Below, in pieces: positions 54,015-63,417 of a stretch of DNA of 64,000 nucleotides (position 1 is its first letter; every line of letters begins with the position of its first letter). The DNA is from Flavimaribacter sediminis. Lineage in GTDB: Bacteria > Pseudomonadota > Alphaproteobacteria > Rhizobiales > Rhizobiaceae. The stretch is from the NCBI RefSeq assembly GCF_019492055.1, contig NZ_JAICBX010000001.1, positions 1,488,001 to 1,552,000 on the forward strand. Direction: 5' to 3'. Under the pieces are notes generated by a model, which saw nothing but the letters and a program-made list of their open reading frames with translations, was not told where the DNA came from and did no database searches. The position numbers and the translations under genes are program-made.

Positions 54015-55271
54015 TCAGGACGCGGATTCCGGTATATTTGCGTTCGCTGCCGATTCATCAAGCAAGTTCTGCATGATCTCGGCGTTGCGAGGCAACGACG
54101 GGTCGACCGTGTCCTTGTGATGTTGACCGGTTACGATCAGATTGTGGTTGGGCAGAAGCTTGTTCAGTGGATGATGCGGATTGGCAACTTCCCGCTGCAA
54201 TTCGCGGCTGGCGATAATGTCGATATGGTCCGAAATCGGCGTATCATTCATGTAATTGTGCAAGGCGTATTTCAGTTTTGCCGCAGCGTAGGCGGCGCTG
54301 TCCGACGCGCAAATCTTAACCAGGCTGTCGCGCACGTCCTTGTCGAACTTGTCCGCCTTGCTGGCCCGCCAACGAAGACCGGTTTGTCGCTTTGCAATCG
54401 CCCTGTTTTTAATCTCCGGAATCTCGAATGCGTCCTTGTCCCTGAAGTCGATCCAGGATCCGTTTGTGAAAAACGTCCTGATCTTGGACAGGAATACCCA
54501 GAGTCCCGCCCTGGCCTTGCCGAACCATGTCGTTCCGGCAAACAGACGTCCGGCAAACAATCCGCGCTCCTCCTCATACCGGTCGCGCATCTTGCCTCTC
54601 TCGATCCTTGGATCGACAAAGATGATTCGATCGAGCGACTTGCCCTGTGCAGCAAATATTTTGACGATTTCAAGCGTTATCCACGCGCCGCCGCAATAGG
54701 CGGCCACATACCACGGACCGGTCGGATTCATCCTGAGTATCGAGCGTGCGTAGTCAGCCGCTATTTCTTCTACGGTGCCGAAAGGCTCGTTCTGATCGTC
54801 GAATCCGCGAATCTGAAATGCGTAAACCGGCTGGTCCTCGTGGAAGCCAGCCATGAATTGCGGTTTGGGAAAAAGAAATCCGGCGCTACCATGTATGATG
54901 AACAGTGGCGTGCGTGACCCGCCGGTACGGGCCGGCACAAGATTGCTCGGAATTTTACGTTCCGTCGAGCCGGTTTCGCTCTGAATTATTTCGGCGATGG
55001 CCTGTATCGTCGAGTTCTCGGAGAGCCTGCCTGATTTGAAGCCTATACCGAATTTTTCACCAATTGCCTTGGCTATCTGAGTGGCGAGGATTGAATTTCC
55101 GCCAAGTTCGAAAAAATCATCATCCGTTCCAAGGCCGTCTATTTGAAAGGCTTCGGACCAGATCTCCAGAAGGTCTGTTTCGATGACATTGACGGGCGGC
55201 ACGTAATCTACAAAGAGATCCAGGCTGTCTCTGTTAATCCGTTCGACCTTTTGATCCATTAATCCGCTCAT
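54015..55271 (-). CDS. Carrier protein-thioesterase didomain protein, Cys nucleophile (copy 1)
   Basis: A 418-residue two-domain protein. Residues about 25-100 form a phosphopantetheine carrier domain with DDFFELGGNS, Ser 60 being the prosthetic-group site. Residues about 118-400 are a type I thioesterase-like alpha/beta hydrolase: IIHGSAGF at the oxyanion loop, the elbow AAYCGGAW with Cys 192 where Ser is normal, FVDPRIERG as acid region and TGQHHKDTV as the His region. Such didomains normally end an NRPS or PKS, but no synthetase is fused here. It lies 71 bases downstream of its paralogue, probably in one operon. Confidence 0.87.
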   Translation of the reverse strand: MSGLMDQKVERINRDSLDLFVDYVPPVNVIETDLLEIWSEAFQIDGLGTDDDFFELGGNSILATQIAKAIGEKFGIGFKSGRLSENSTIQAIAEIIQSETGSTERKIPSNLVPARTGGSRTPLFIIHGSAGFLFPKPQFMAGFHEDQPVYAFQIRGFDDQNEPFGTVEEIAADYARSILRMNPTGPWYVAAYCGGAWITLEIVKIFAAQGKSLDRIIFVDPRIERGKMRDRYEEERGLFAGRLFAGTTWFGKARAGLWVFLSKIRTFFTNGSWIDFRDKDAFEIPEIKNRAIAKRQTGLRWRASKADKFDKDVRDSLVKICASDSAAYAAAKLKYALHNYMNDTPISDHIDIIASRELQREVANPHHPLNKLLPNHNLIVTGQHHKDTVDPSLPRNAEIMQNLLDESAANANIPESAS

Positions 55272-55342
55272 AAGTGTTCGGAAGTTTTGGTGTCTCTAGC
55301 ACTTTCAGTAAAAGACAACAAACGCGATGACGCCCAAAAATA

Positions 55343-56596
55343 CTATGCGACGGTCTTCAGTGATTGCTTGGGATCGACGACGTTGGCTTCATCCATCATC
55401 TTCTGAATGATCCTTGCATTGACAGGAGAAGAAGATGCTACCGCATCGGTGTGTTTTTCTCCCGATACGATTCTGTTCTGGCGCGGCAATATCCTGTTCA
55501 ACGGGTGATTCCCGTTCTGAAGTTCCTTTTCCCTGGATCTGCTGACTATGATGTCGACAGGCTGATTGAGCGGCGCACTATTGGCATAGTTGAAAAATGC
55601 GTGCTTCAGTTTTGCCGAGGCCAATATGATGTCCGTCGTGCTTTCCAGTGTGACAGCCTCGTCCTCGACCATCTCGCTTTCAAACTTCTTCTTTAGCTGA
55701 CCAATGCGCACAGCCCGTTGCATGTGGTTTTTCTTGCGGGACAAAATCCACTTGCGCACGGCCGGTACGTCGAAGGCGCCGATTTCACGATAGTCGATCC
55801 AATGGCCGGTCGCCAGGAAGCATCGGAACCGGGCCCAATTGGAATGAAAGTTCAGTCTTTCCAGCACGGATGTTGAAAGAACCGGTTTGATGATGCGCGC
55901 CGGCGCAGAATAACGCATATCGAACTGTTCACGCATTTTCCCGCGCTGGATCCCGGGATCGATCAGCACAAGTCGGGCAGCTTTTTTCCCCATGCCTTCA
56001 AGCCTACGCGCCATCTCCACGACGATCCAGCTTCCCGCGCAATAGCCGGCGATGAACCAGGGACCTTCTGGATTGACCTGTAGCATCGAGTCGACGTAGT
56101 CCGCGGCTATCTCTTCGACCGTGTCGAGCGGTTCGTCACGCCCGTCAAATCCGCGTATCTGAAATGCATAGACAGGCTGGTCGTCGTGAAATCCTGCCAT
56201 GAGTTGCGGCGTAGGGAAAACAATCCCGGCGGCGCCATGCACGAGGAACAGCGGCGGCCGGTTTCCGGTTTGCCTGACGGCGATGACATTGCTGGGTAGA
56301 GCAAGGATTTCGTCAGACTCGATAAGATTGACCATGGCGGCCGGGGTGCAATACTGAACGAGAGCGCCGGTTTTGAAGGAAGCCGCGAAGGTTTCATTGA
56401 TCAGGCTGATGAGTTTCGCCCCGTTAGACGAATTTCCGCCGAGATCGAAAAAGTCGTCATCCATGCCAAGATTTTCAATCTCAAGGCATTCTTCCCAGAT
56501 TGCTATGACCTTGCGCTCGACTGGTGATGCGGGCTCGATAAACTTGTTGGTCAGGTCGAGAGAATCCCGAGAGATCTGCGACGACTCCTGATGCAT
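55343..56596 (-). CDS. Carrier protein-thioesterase didomain protein, Cys nucleophile (copy 2)
   Basis: A 417-residue paralogue of the downstream gene with the same architecture. The carrier site is DDFFDLGGNSS with Ser 56. The thioesterase has LVHGAAGIVF, the elbow AGYCAGSW with Cys 186 in place of Ser, VLIDPGIQRG and SGEKHTDAV. Cys-type thioesterases are known from a few NRPS systems, where they favour unusual release such as beta-lactone formation, but most use Ser. An AGGGGA lies 8 bases before the ATG. Both copies share a long insertion after the acid region, suggesting a dedicated function. Substrate and loading enzyme are unknown. Confidence 0.87.
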   Translation of the reverse strand: MHQESSQISRDSLDLTNKFIEPASPVERKVIAIWEECLEIENLGMDDDFFDLGGNSSNGAKLISLINETFAASFKTGALVQYCTPAAMVNLIESDEILALPSNVIAVRQTGNRPPLFLVHGAAGIVFPTPQLMAGFHDDQPVYAFQIRGFDGRDEPLDTVEEIAADYVDSMLQVNPEGPWFIAGYCAGSWIVVEMARRLEGMGKKAARLVLIDPGIQRGKMREQFDMRYSAPARIIKPVLSTSVLERLNFHSNWARFRCFLATGHWIDYREIGAFDVPAVRKWILSRKKNHMQRAVRIGQLKKKFESEMVEDEAVTLESTTDIILASAKLKHAFFNYANSAPLNQPVDIIVSRSREKELQNGNHPLNRILPRQNRIVSGEKHTDAVASSSPVNARIIQKMMDEANVVDPKQSLKTVA

Positions 56597-57148
56597 GCAA
56601 ACTTTCCCCTGTGCGACGCCATCAGCGATATCAAACTGTCCGCCCGCATGGTGTCTTACTCATATCGATAGACGACTGGCGCATTGCATCTGATTGCGTT
56701 GGGGTGGGCAGCCAGCAGCAATGCGAACCATGGACTACATAGCATACTCTGGCCGGCTTCAGGAACCGTCTGGCGCAGGTTTGGATCAGCTATGCAAACT
56801 TCCGATGCATATGTTGGGAAGCACAAAAGCGCGTCGCTTGTCGGCTTCACGCGCTGACACTTTCCCATCCACCGCAGCCGAGTAGCCGGCCCCTCGAGTA
56901 TAGTCAAGCATAACGGCGAAAGCCACAATGGGGAGCCGTTGAAACCGATGCTGTTTGCCAGAGTTTAACAGGCTGGCGCGGTGTCCGCCCGAAAATTCGA
57001 GGCGCATAAACTTGTGATGAAAATTCCCGGGGAATGTGCTATAGAAAATTCAGGCGCTTCGTGACTTAACTTCGCGGTATAGCAAGAGGTTACGGAATCC
57101 GCAGATTCCCGAAACGAAGCCAAAATGTATTTTATATAATAATAACAG
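56597..57148. other. Long intergenic region upstream of the carrier-thioesterase pair
   Basis: About 550 bases between two minus-strand genes. Short frames exist but none has a convincing start or composition. It contains a perfect palindrome ATTCCC-G-GGGAAT at 57024-57036, a possible operator, and a short stem GGAATC/GATTCC at 57094-57109. The promoter of the carrier-thioesterase operon is expected here. Confidence 0.45.
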
Positions 57149-58066
57149 TTACTTAGCGTATTTCAGCCTGTAATATTCTCCATTTTCAAGTCCGATCACG
57201 ACTGACTGGCCATCGGGGCCCGTATCAACGAGCATGTCCTTGTCAATGCGGGCTGGCAGTTGGAAGGCTGCGACATTCGCCCAGACGTCACCGGCAAGCG
57301 TGACTATTCTCAGAGCCTTGCGATCTGCGTCAGGCAGGGCGAGATCCAGTCTTCCATCTTGATTGAAATCGCCTGAAGCCGACAGTCCCATCTTTCTCGA
57401 ACCGATGAAATGGTTGGAGAAACCTCCCGCTTCAGCTCTGTTTTTCAGCTTACCCTCGCGTAGTTCCACCAGCTTAAGGACGCCGCCAATATGCGGCGTT
57501 TGGACATAGGCAATTTGAAACCCTCCGTTCCCCACGTAATCCTCAATTCCTGCAACATTGAGCCAACGGTTGGGCCGCCCGATAAACTTGGTCGCGGCAA
57601 TCTGGACAAGGCGCCCTTCCCTCAATCCATACACGGACACCGAAGCTCCTCTGTGAACAGAAGACCGGATTGTAACCACCTCCGCAGATCCGTCGCCGTC
57701 CAGATCATGGATCCTGGGTGTACGGTCCTCGAAAACCTCAGTGTTCGGCAATTCCAGTTTCTCTGTCTCTCCATTCTGCAAACGAACGGCCAACACCGAC
57801 GCCTCTATCGCGTCACCCAATATTCCGTGCTGATATCTGGAAGTCGGCCTTTCGTACCAGGCCTCTTCTATGTCCCCGCCATCGTTGGAGGCGGCAAGCG
57901 CGCCGTCAGGCAAGGGATCCCGGCTATCAGGTTTCTGCTCGGGTTTCAGCAAACTTTCGTATGCTGCGACGTCAGTCTTTTTCAGTGACCAAGTTGCATC
58001 GGCCAAGGCTGAAATGCAGGTCAGGCAGAACATGGCGCTGGCCAGCGCCAGGCGGAAACCGTTCAT
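57149..58066 (-). CDS. Secreted FG-GAP/VCBS-like repeat protein
   Basis: A 305-residue exported protein. The N-terminal signal is MNGFRLALASAMFCLTCISALA. Calcium-type FG-GAP/VCBS repeat motifs are visible: IHDLDGDGSAEVVTI near residue 130 and GDFNQDGRLDLALPD near 235, the D-x-D-x-D-G pattern of beta-propeller repeats. It probably forms a periplasmic propeller. The start at 58066 is set by the signal peptide; the frame is open further upstream but without signal. It is divergent from the halogenase gene with 81 bases between, so both may share control. Confidence 0.78.
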   Translation of the reverse strand: MNGFRLALASAMFCLTCISALADATWSLKKTDVAAYESLLKPEQKPDSRDPLPDGALAASNDGGDIEEAWYERPTSRYQHGILGDAIEASVLAVRLQNGETEKLELPNTEVFEDRTPRIHDLDGDGSAEVVTIRSSVHRGASVSVYGLREGRLVQIAATKFIGRPNRWLNVAGIEDYVGNGGFQIAYVQTPHIGGVLKLVELREGKLKNRAEAGGFSNHFIGSRKMGLSASGDFNQDGRLDLALPDADRKALRIVTLAGDVWANVAAFQLPARIDKDMLVDTGPDGQSVVIGLENGEYYRLKYAK

Positions 58067-58147
58067 TCTGAAATTTCCGCTGCAATACAACGCGCAAAGG
58101 CAAATTCGACTGTTGCAAAACTGTAATACAGGTGTGATGTTACTGTC

Positions 58148-59701
58148 ATGGAGGAGCAAAATTTCAAAATTGTTGTCGTCGGCGGCGGCACCGCCGGATG
58201 GCTCACAAGCCTTATCATAAGGCACTACGCGCGCGAATCGAAGCTGCCCGTCGAAATTCGTGTAGTGGAATCCAGCAAGATCCCGACCATTGGAGTCGGC
58301 GAAGGAACTACGGCGATATTTCGTCAGACCCTCGATCTGATTGGCGTGAAGGATACGGAATTCGTCAAACATACAGGCGCAACGGTCAAGCTTGGCATTC
58401 GCCACAAGGAGTGGCTACGCCGTAACCATGTTTACGATGGTCCGCTGGACGACCCGAATTTTCTCGCCGTGGATCCTTCCTTCCGACCCGAGGAGATCGG
58501 ATCGGCGCTTCACATCTATTCCGTGGCTTCTGGAAAGGAGATACCGAACGTTCATCTGTTCGGACATCTCATGAAACGCGAAAAGAGCCCATACGGGCTC
58601 GATCTTGACGGCGCATTCATACCATCCGGACCATTCGAACACGCCTACCATTTCGATCAGGCACGCGTTGGCGCCTACTTACGCAGCAAGGCGGACGATA
58701 TAGAAATCATCGATGACGAAGTCGTGGATGTTGAACTCGACGCAGAGTCAGGATCGATCGCCAAATTGCGCTGTTCTTCGGGTGCGGAAATTTCGGCTGA
58801 TTTTTTCATAGACTGCACGGGCTTTCGGCGTCAGTTGATTTCCGGCGGGCTTGGCGGCAAGTGGGTCTCCTACCGCAAGAACCTTCCGGTCAATCGGGCG
58901 ATGCCGTTCTGGCTTGAGCACAAGGAAGGCGACGAGATACTCCCTTTCACGCTCGCCTGGGCGCGGGAGGCGGGTTGGATGTGGGCCATTCCGACCCAGG
59001 ATCGCATAGGCTGCGGCTATGTTTACAGCGACGAGTTCCTGACGCCGGAACAGGCGCAGCAAGAAATCGAAGCCGCAATCGGCCAGCCGATCGAACCGCG
59101 CAAGGATCTGAAATTCGATAGCGGGAGACTGGACGATTCCTGGATCGGCAATTGCCTGGCCGTCGGTCTGTCTTCGAGCTTTCTTGAGCCACTTGAGGCG
59201 ACTTCGATCCATGGTTCAATCGTCCAGGCCAGGCTTTTCGCAACGGAATTCCTGCCTGCGATGACGCGAGGCAAACCTGTTGACAGGAAGCGGTACAACT
59301 CGATTGTCGCCGGGCAGATCGATGATTTCATGGTGTTCATCAATCTTCACTACACTGGCGAACGCGACGAGCCATTCTGGCGACATGCTCGGGAGAACTG
59401 TCTTCACGACAGGACGACGGCGATGCTCGAGCATTGGAAAACGAAGATGCCGCGTTATCATGACTTCGCAGCCTTTCCATGCGATCTGCCACATATCAAT
59501 GCGCAGCTTTATTATCCAGTGCTTGACGGTCTGGAACACCTCGACCGCTCGGTTGCGAAAAACGAATTGGCTTCTTCACCAAAAGTCAGATCGCATGCTC
59601 GCAAAACGACGGAGAAATTCGTCAAAGAGAATTTCAGAATTACAAACAAGTGTCTGGGACACCGGGAATATTTGGAAAAGGTGGCGGAGTCGACGCCCTG
59701 A
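58148..59701 (+). CDS. Tryptophan halogenase family flavin-dependent protein
   Basis: A 517-residue flavin-dependent halogenase-family protein. The FAD-binding motif VVVGGGTAGW lies at 9-18, the catalytic Lys equivalent is in ATVKLGIRHKEW (Lys 81), the halogenase-specific WxWxIP motif is WMWAIP (277-282), and the LEPLEATS segment near 346-353 carries the Glu that pairs with Lys in PrnA/RebH. All hallmark residues are present, so halogenation with HOCl/HOBr-type chemistry on an aromatic substrate is plausible. It needs reduced FAD from a reductase; a flavin reductase gene lies 7 kb away. Substrate is unknown. Confidence 0.88.
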   Translation: MEEQNFKIVVVGGGTAGWLTSLIIRHYARESKLPVEIRVVESSKIPTIGVGEGTTAIFRQTLDLIGVKDTEFVKHTGATVKLGIRHKEWLRRNHVYDGPLDDPNFLAVDPSFRPEEIGSALHIYSVASGKEIPNVHLFGHLMKREKSPYGLDLDGAFIPSGPFEHAYHFDQARVGAYLRSKADDIEIIDDEVVDVELDAESGSIAKLRCSSGAEISADFFIDCTGFRRQLISGGLGGKWVSYRKNLPVNRAMPFWLEHKEGDEILPFTLAWAREAGWMWAIPTQDRIGCGYVYSDEFLTPEQAQQEIEAAIGQPIEPRKDLKFDSGRLDDSWIGNCLAVGLSSSFLEPLEATSIHGSIVQARLFATEFLPAMTRGKPVDRKRYNSIVAGQIDDFMVFINLHYTGERDEPFWRHARENCLHDRTTAMLEHWKTKMPRYHDFAAFPCDLPHINAQLYYPVLDGLEHLDRSVAKNELASSPKVRSHARKTTEKFVKENFRITNKCLGHREYLEKVAESTP

Positions 59702-59827
59702 AACCAGTGGTCAAGGCCGTGGCTCCGATTACTCGGAAAAGGTCTGGACGGTTTGATCCAACTCAAGACACAAGGCTCCGCGGCATCCTAGAATGCAAAC
59801 CCGTTCAACTGGATGGAAGGCGATCAG

Positions 59828-60238
59828 ATGTACAATACGATTATCGTGCCTATCGATTTGTCTCACGAGGAGCGAGCAGCACATATGATTGACGCTGCGA
59901 AGCAGCTCGGCGGATCATCGGCCAAGATTTACGTTATCAACGTCTTCGATGACGTGCCGGGTTATGTCGCAGCCGAATTGCCTGCGGACATAATCGAAAA
60001 CTCGAAGAGCGCTTCCATGCAGCGCCTTGAAGCGATCATTGCAGACAAAGGCGTGGATGCAGAAACAGTCATTCGCACGGGTCAGCCTGCGCGGGGCATT
60101 CTCGATCTTGCAGAAGACGTCAATGCGGACCTGATCGTGATTGCCTCGCATAAGCCGGGTTTCCAGGATTATCTGCTTGGATCGACCGCTTCACGCGTGG
60201 TTCGGCACGCAAAGTGCCCCGTGTTCGTGATACGCTGA
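59828..60238 (+). CDS. Universal stress protein
   Basis: A 136-residue UspA-fold protein: MYNTIIVPIDLSHEERAAHM at the start, the C-terminal ATP-binding signature with ADLIVIASHKPGFQDYLLGSTASRVVRHAKCPVFVI. The G-x2-G-x9-G-S/T pattern is partly replaced (SHKPGFQDYLLGSTAS), so nucleotide binding is likely but not certain. GGAAGG lies 7 bases before the ATG at 59828, which favours it over an ATG at 59813. It stands alone and ends at a bidirectional terminator. Confidence 0.9.
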   Translation: MYNTIIVPIDLSHEERAAHMIDAAKQLGGSSAKIYVINVFDDVPGYVAAELPADIIENSKSASMQRLEAIIADKGVDAETVIRTGQPARGILDLAEDVNADLIVIASHKPGFQDYLLGSTASRVVRHAKCPVFVIR

Positions 60239-60263
60239 CTTCGCAAACCATTCTTCAAATACA

Positions 60264-60290
60264 AAAGGCGCCGGAACAACCGGCGCCTTT
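60264..60290. terminator. Bidirectional terminator
   Basis: AAAGGCGCCGG (60264-60274) and CCGGCGCCTTT (60280-60290) form a perfect 11-bp stem with a 5-base loop between the convergent stress-protein and BMP genes. A and T runs on either side allow use in both directions. Confidence 0.8.
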
Positions 60291-60314
60291 AACATTTCAG
60301 CTATTTACTGTCGA

Positions 60315-61379
60315 TTAGTTCGGCAGCTGATCGTCGACGCCTTCGACGTAAAAGTTCATGCCGAGCAAAGTGCCATCGTCAGAGACTTCGCCTTCCTTCA
60401 GCCAAACAGAACCATCCTGCTTGTTGATCGGACCGGTGAAGGGATTCACTTCGCCTGTCGCGACCTTGGCTTCCAGTTCTTCGGCCATCTGTTTGACGTC
60501 ATCGGGCATGTTTGTGTAGGGGGCCATGGTCAGGATGCCTTCAGCCAGACCGTCCCAGCTCGATAGCGATTCCCAGGTGCCATCCATCACTGCCTGGGTG
60601 CGCTTGATATAATACGGTCCCCAGGTATCGACGATCGCCGTCAACTGTGTCTCAGGTCCCGCCTCGATCATGTCGGACGCCTGGCCAAAGGCCTTGATTC
60701 CGCGTTCGGCGGCCACCTGCATCGGCGCAGTCGAGTCGGTGTGCTGTGTCAGAATATCGACGCCCTGGTCTATCAGCGCCTTGGCGGCGTCAGCTTCCTT
60801 GCCCGGATCGAACCAGGAATTGACCCACACGACCTTGATGGTGAAATCCGGGTTTACAGACTGTGCGCCCAGCAGGAATGCGTTGATACCCTGTACGACT
60901 TCGGGAATGGGGAAGGAAGCGATATATCCTGCTACGCCTTTTTCCGACACTTTCCCGGCAATCATGCCTGAAATGTAACGACCTTGATAGAAACGGGAAT
61001 TGTAAGTGGTGACGTTGTCGGCGGTCTTGTAACCGGTCGCGTGTTCAAATTTCACGTCCGGGAATTTCTCGGCGGCCTTGATGGTCGGATCCATGAATCC
61101 GAACGAGGTGGTGAACACCAACTCGCAGCCTGATCGGGCAAGGCGCTCGATAGCGCGTTCGGCGTCCGGGCCTTCAGGAACGTTCTCCAGATAGACAGTT
61201 TCCACCTTGTCGCCGAAATGGTTCTGCAGTTCCTGGCGTCCGATATCGTGAGCCTGTGTCCATCCGCCGTCGGTCTTGGAGCCTACATAGAGGAAGCAGA
61301 CCTTGGTTGCAGCCTGTGCAGCCCCGGCGGTCATGGAAATGAGCGCGGCAGCAGACATGGCCAGAATATATTTTTTCAT
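60315..61379 (-). CDS. BMP family ABC transporter substrate-binding protein
   Basis: A 354-residue periplasmic binding protein of the BMP/PnrA family, which captures purine nucleosides. The signal peptide MKKYILAMSAAALISMTAGAAQA is followed by ATKVCFLYVGSKTDGGWTQA, the family start with the G-W-T/N-x-A motif, and later EVVQGINAFLLGAQSVNP and GVDILTQHTDSTAPMQ. It does not carry a lipobox, so it is soluble. It is the first or second gene of an importer operon with two permeases and an ATPase on the same strand; ligand identity is inferred from family only. Confidence 0.93.
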   Translation of the reverse strand: MKKYILAMSAAALISMTAGAAQAATKVCFLYVGSKTDGGWTQAHDIGRQELQNHFGDKVETVYLENVPEGPDAERAIERLARSGCELVFTTSFGFMDPTIKAAEKFPDVKFEHATGYKTADNVTTYNSRFYQGRYISGMIAGKVSEKGVAGYIASFPIPEVVQGINAFLLGAQSVNPDFTIKVVWVNSWFDPGKEADAAKALIDQGVDILTQHTDSTAPMQVAAERGIKAFGQASDMIEAGPETQLTAIVDTWGPYYIKRTQAVMDGTWESLSSWDGLAEGILTMAPYTNMPDDVKQMAEELEAKVATGEVNPFTGPINKQDGSVWLKEGEVSDDGTLLGMNFYVEGVDDQLPN

Positions 61380-61405
61380 GTTTCACCCCTTGGTTTTGGT
61401 TTCGT

Positions 61406-62326
61406 TTAACGGTCCGGCACAAATCCCTGTCCGAGACAGGCCGGTGTATTCATCAACGTCAATCGACGGTTTCTAGAAATCAACACGAGAACCACGATTG
61501 TTGCAAGATATGGCAGAGCGGAGAGGAATTGCGAAGGAATCGCGACGCCAAGCGCCTGAGCGTGCAATTGTCCTATGGTTACAGCCCCGAACAGATAGGC
61601 GCCCGCAAGAACCCGTAGTGGACGCCAGCTGCCAAAGACGACAAGCGCTAGCGCAATCCAGCCTCGCCCTGCCGACATGTTCTCCACCCATTGCGGCGTA
61701 TAAACAAGACACAATTGCGCGCCTGCAAGACCGGCGCAGGCGCCGCCAAACATGACGGCAAGGTAACGGGTTCGGATCACCGGAGTGCCCAGAGCATGCG
61801 CCGAATGATGATTGTCGCCAATTGCCCGCAGCCGCAGGCCGGCGCGTGTGCGAAACAGAAACCATGACACACCGAAAATCAGCAATATGGAGATGTAGAA
61901 AATGATATCCTGATTAAACAGAAGCGGTCCAATAAACGGAATGGACGAAAGCACAGGGATCGCAATCTCGTTGAGCGGAACTCCTGCCTGACCGACGAAA
62001 CTTTCCCCGATCATGCCGGAAAGCCCGAGTCCGAGAATCGTAAGAGACAGACCGGTCGCGACCTGGTTCGTGACAAGGGTCAAGGTCAGAAAACCGAACA
62101 GAAGCGAAAAGGCGGCTCCCGTAAGAGCGCCGCACAGTGCGCCGAGATAGGGATTGCCAGAAAGCTTTGCGACTGCGAATGCAACTGCCGCCCCCATGAT
62201 GATCATACCTTCGACGCCGAGGTTGAGGACGCCGGAGCGTTCGACGACCAGTTCGCCGATTGCCGCGAGAAGCAGAGGCGTCGCTGCTGTCATGATCGTC
62301 AGAATGACCGCCTGCGTCAGATCCAT
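61406..62326 (-). CDS. ABC transporter permease (YufQ/NupQ-type)
   Basis: A 306-residue inner-membrane permease with about 8-9 hydrophobic segments. The family motif GALCGALTGAAFSLLFGFLT and GVEGMIIMGAAVAFAVAKLSG, then RTRAGLRLRAIGDNHHSAHA (coupling-helix region near residue 155) are typical of the BPD_transp_2 family members that import nucleosides or sugars. It overlaps the second permease gene by one base, so the two are coupled. No binding-site residues can be assigned. Confidence 0.9.
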   Translation of the reverse strand: MDLTQAVILTIMTAATPLLLAAIGELVVERSGVLNLGVEGMIIMGAAVAFAVAKLSGNPYLGALCGALTGAAFSLLFGFLTLTLVTNQVATGLSLTILGLGLSGMIGESFVGQAGVPLNEIAIPVLSSIPFIGPLLFNQDIIFYISILLIFGVSWFLFRTRAGLRLRAIGDNHHSAHALGTPVIRTRYLAVMFGGACAGLAGAQLCLVYTPQWVENMSAGRGWIALALVVFGSWRPLRVLAGAYLFGAVTIGQLHAQALGVAIPSQFLSALPYLATIVVLVLISRNRRLTLMNTPACLGQGFVPDR

Positions 62327-63417
62327 CAGGAGACCCCTCCTTCCTTGACAGTCCGATCAAACACGAACTTGACCCGGTAGTTGATGAGCGTGTCACAACC
62401 CAGAACAAAGAACAGCAACAGCCCCTGGAATACGTCGGCGATCTTGTCGGGAAGCCCGATTGATATCTGCGCCGCCTCGCCGCCGAGATAGGTCAGAGCA
62501 AGGACAAGACCTGCAGCAAATATGCCTAGTGGGTTGAGCCTGCCGAGGAAGGCGACGATGATCGCCGTAAACCCGTAGCCGGGCGAGATCACTGGCTGGA
62601 GCCGTTCGATGGCGCCGGAGACTTCAGAGATACCAGCGAGGCCTGCAAGCGCGCCGGAAAACAGGAAGGCGAAAAAAACCATCTTGGAATTTGAGAACCC
62701 GGCAAAGCGCCCTGCCCTCGTAGACTGGCCGAGCACCGAAACCTCGAAGCCTTTCAGCATGTGGCGCATCATGAACCAGGTAAGAAGCGTTACGATGATC
62801 GCAAAGACGAAACCATAATTGGTCGGCCCTGACGACGGAACGATTTCGGGAAGAATCGCGTAATCGTGAAATTCGCGCGTTTCCGGAAAATTGAATCCCT
62901 CCGGATTGCGCCATGCCCCCCTCACCAACCAATCAAGGAAGAGTTGAGCCACATAGACGAGCATGAGGCTGGAAAGGATCTCGTTGGTATTGAACCGCGT
63001 TTTCAGCAGCGCGGGTATCGCGGCATAGGCCGCGCCGCCAAGCATGCCCATCACCACCATCAACGGCAGGACGTAATAACCCTGCAAATTCGGAAGCAGG
63101 ACCGGAAGAATGGATCCGGCGATCGCCCCCATGATGAACTGGCCTTCTGCCCCGATATTCCAATTGTTGGAGCGGAAACAGACGGACAGTCCAACGGCGA
63201 TGATAATCAGAGGCGCGGCTTTAATCGTAAGCTCATGCAGCGACCAGGTTTCCGTCAGTGGCTCCACGAAGAAGCTGTAGAGCGCACTGAAAGGATTCTT
63301 GCCCAGCATCCAGAAAATGATCACGCCGGCGAGTACGGTGAGGAGCAGCGCCAGGAACGGCGAGAATATGGAAAATAGCGGAGACTGCTGTCGTCGGCGC
63401 TCCAGTTCAATGCGCAT
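62326..63417 (-). CDS. ABC transporter permease (YufP/NupP-type)
   Basis: A 363-residue permease with many membrane segments. Family motifs are NWNIGAEGQFIMGAIAG, NTNEILSSLMLVYVAQLFLD and LGQSTRAGRFAGFSNSKMVF near the coupling helix. The ATG at 63417 is supported by GGAGG 6 bases upstream, whereas an upstream in-frame start at 63456 has no good site. It overlaps the 3' end of the ATPase gene by 11 bases and forms the heterodimeric channel with the YufQ-type permease. Confidence 0.91.
   Translation of the reverse strand: MRIELERRRQQSPLFSIFSPFLALLLTVLAGVIIFWMLGKNPFSALYSFFVEPLTETWSLHELTIKAAPLIIIAVGLSVCFRSNNWNIGAEGQFIMGAIAGSILPVLLPNLQGYYVLPLMVVMGMLGGAAYAAIPALLKTRFNTNEILSSLMLVYVAQLFLDWLVRGAWRNPEGFNFPETREFHDYAILPEIVPSSGPTNYGFVFAIIVTLLTWFMMRHMLKGFEVSVLGQSTRAGRFAGFSNSKMVFFAFLFSGALAGLAGISEVSGAIERLQPVISPGYGFTAIIVAFLGRLNPLGIFAAGLVLALTYLGGEAAQISIGLPDKIADVFQGLLLFFVLGCDTLINYRVKFVFDRTVKEGGVS

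Noticed and set aside
56656-57007. Two short minus-strand frames upstream of the carrier-thioesterase genes
   Set aside because: No ribosome-binding site, no conserved features, overlapping each other; treated as intergenic.
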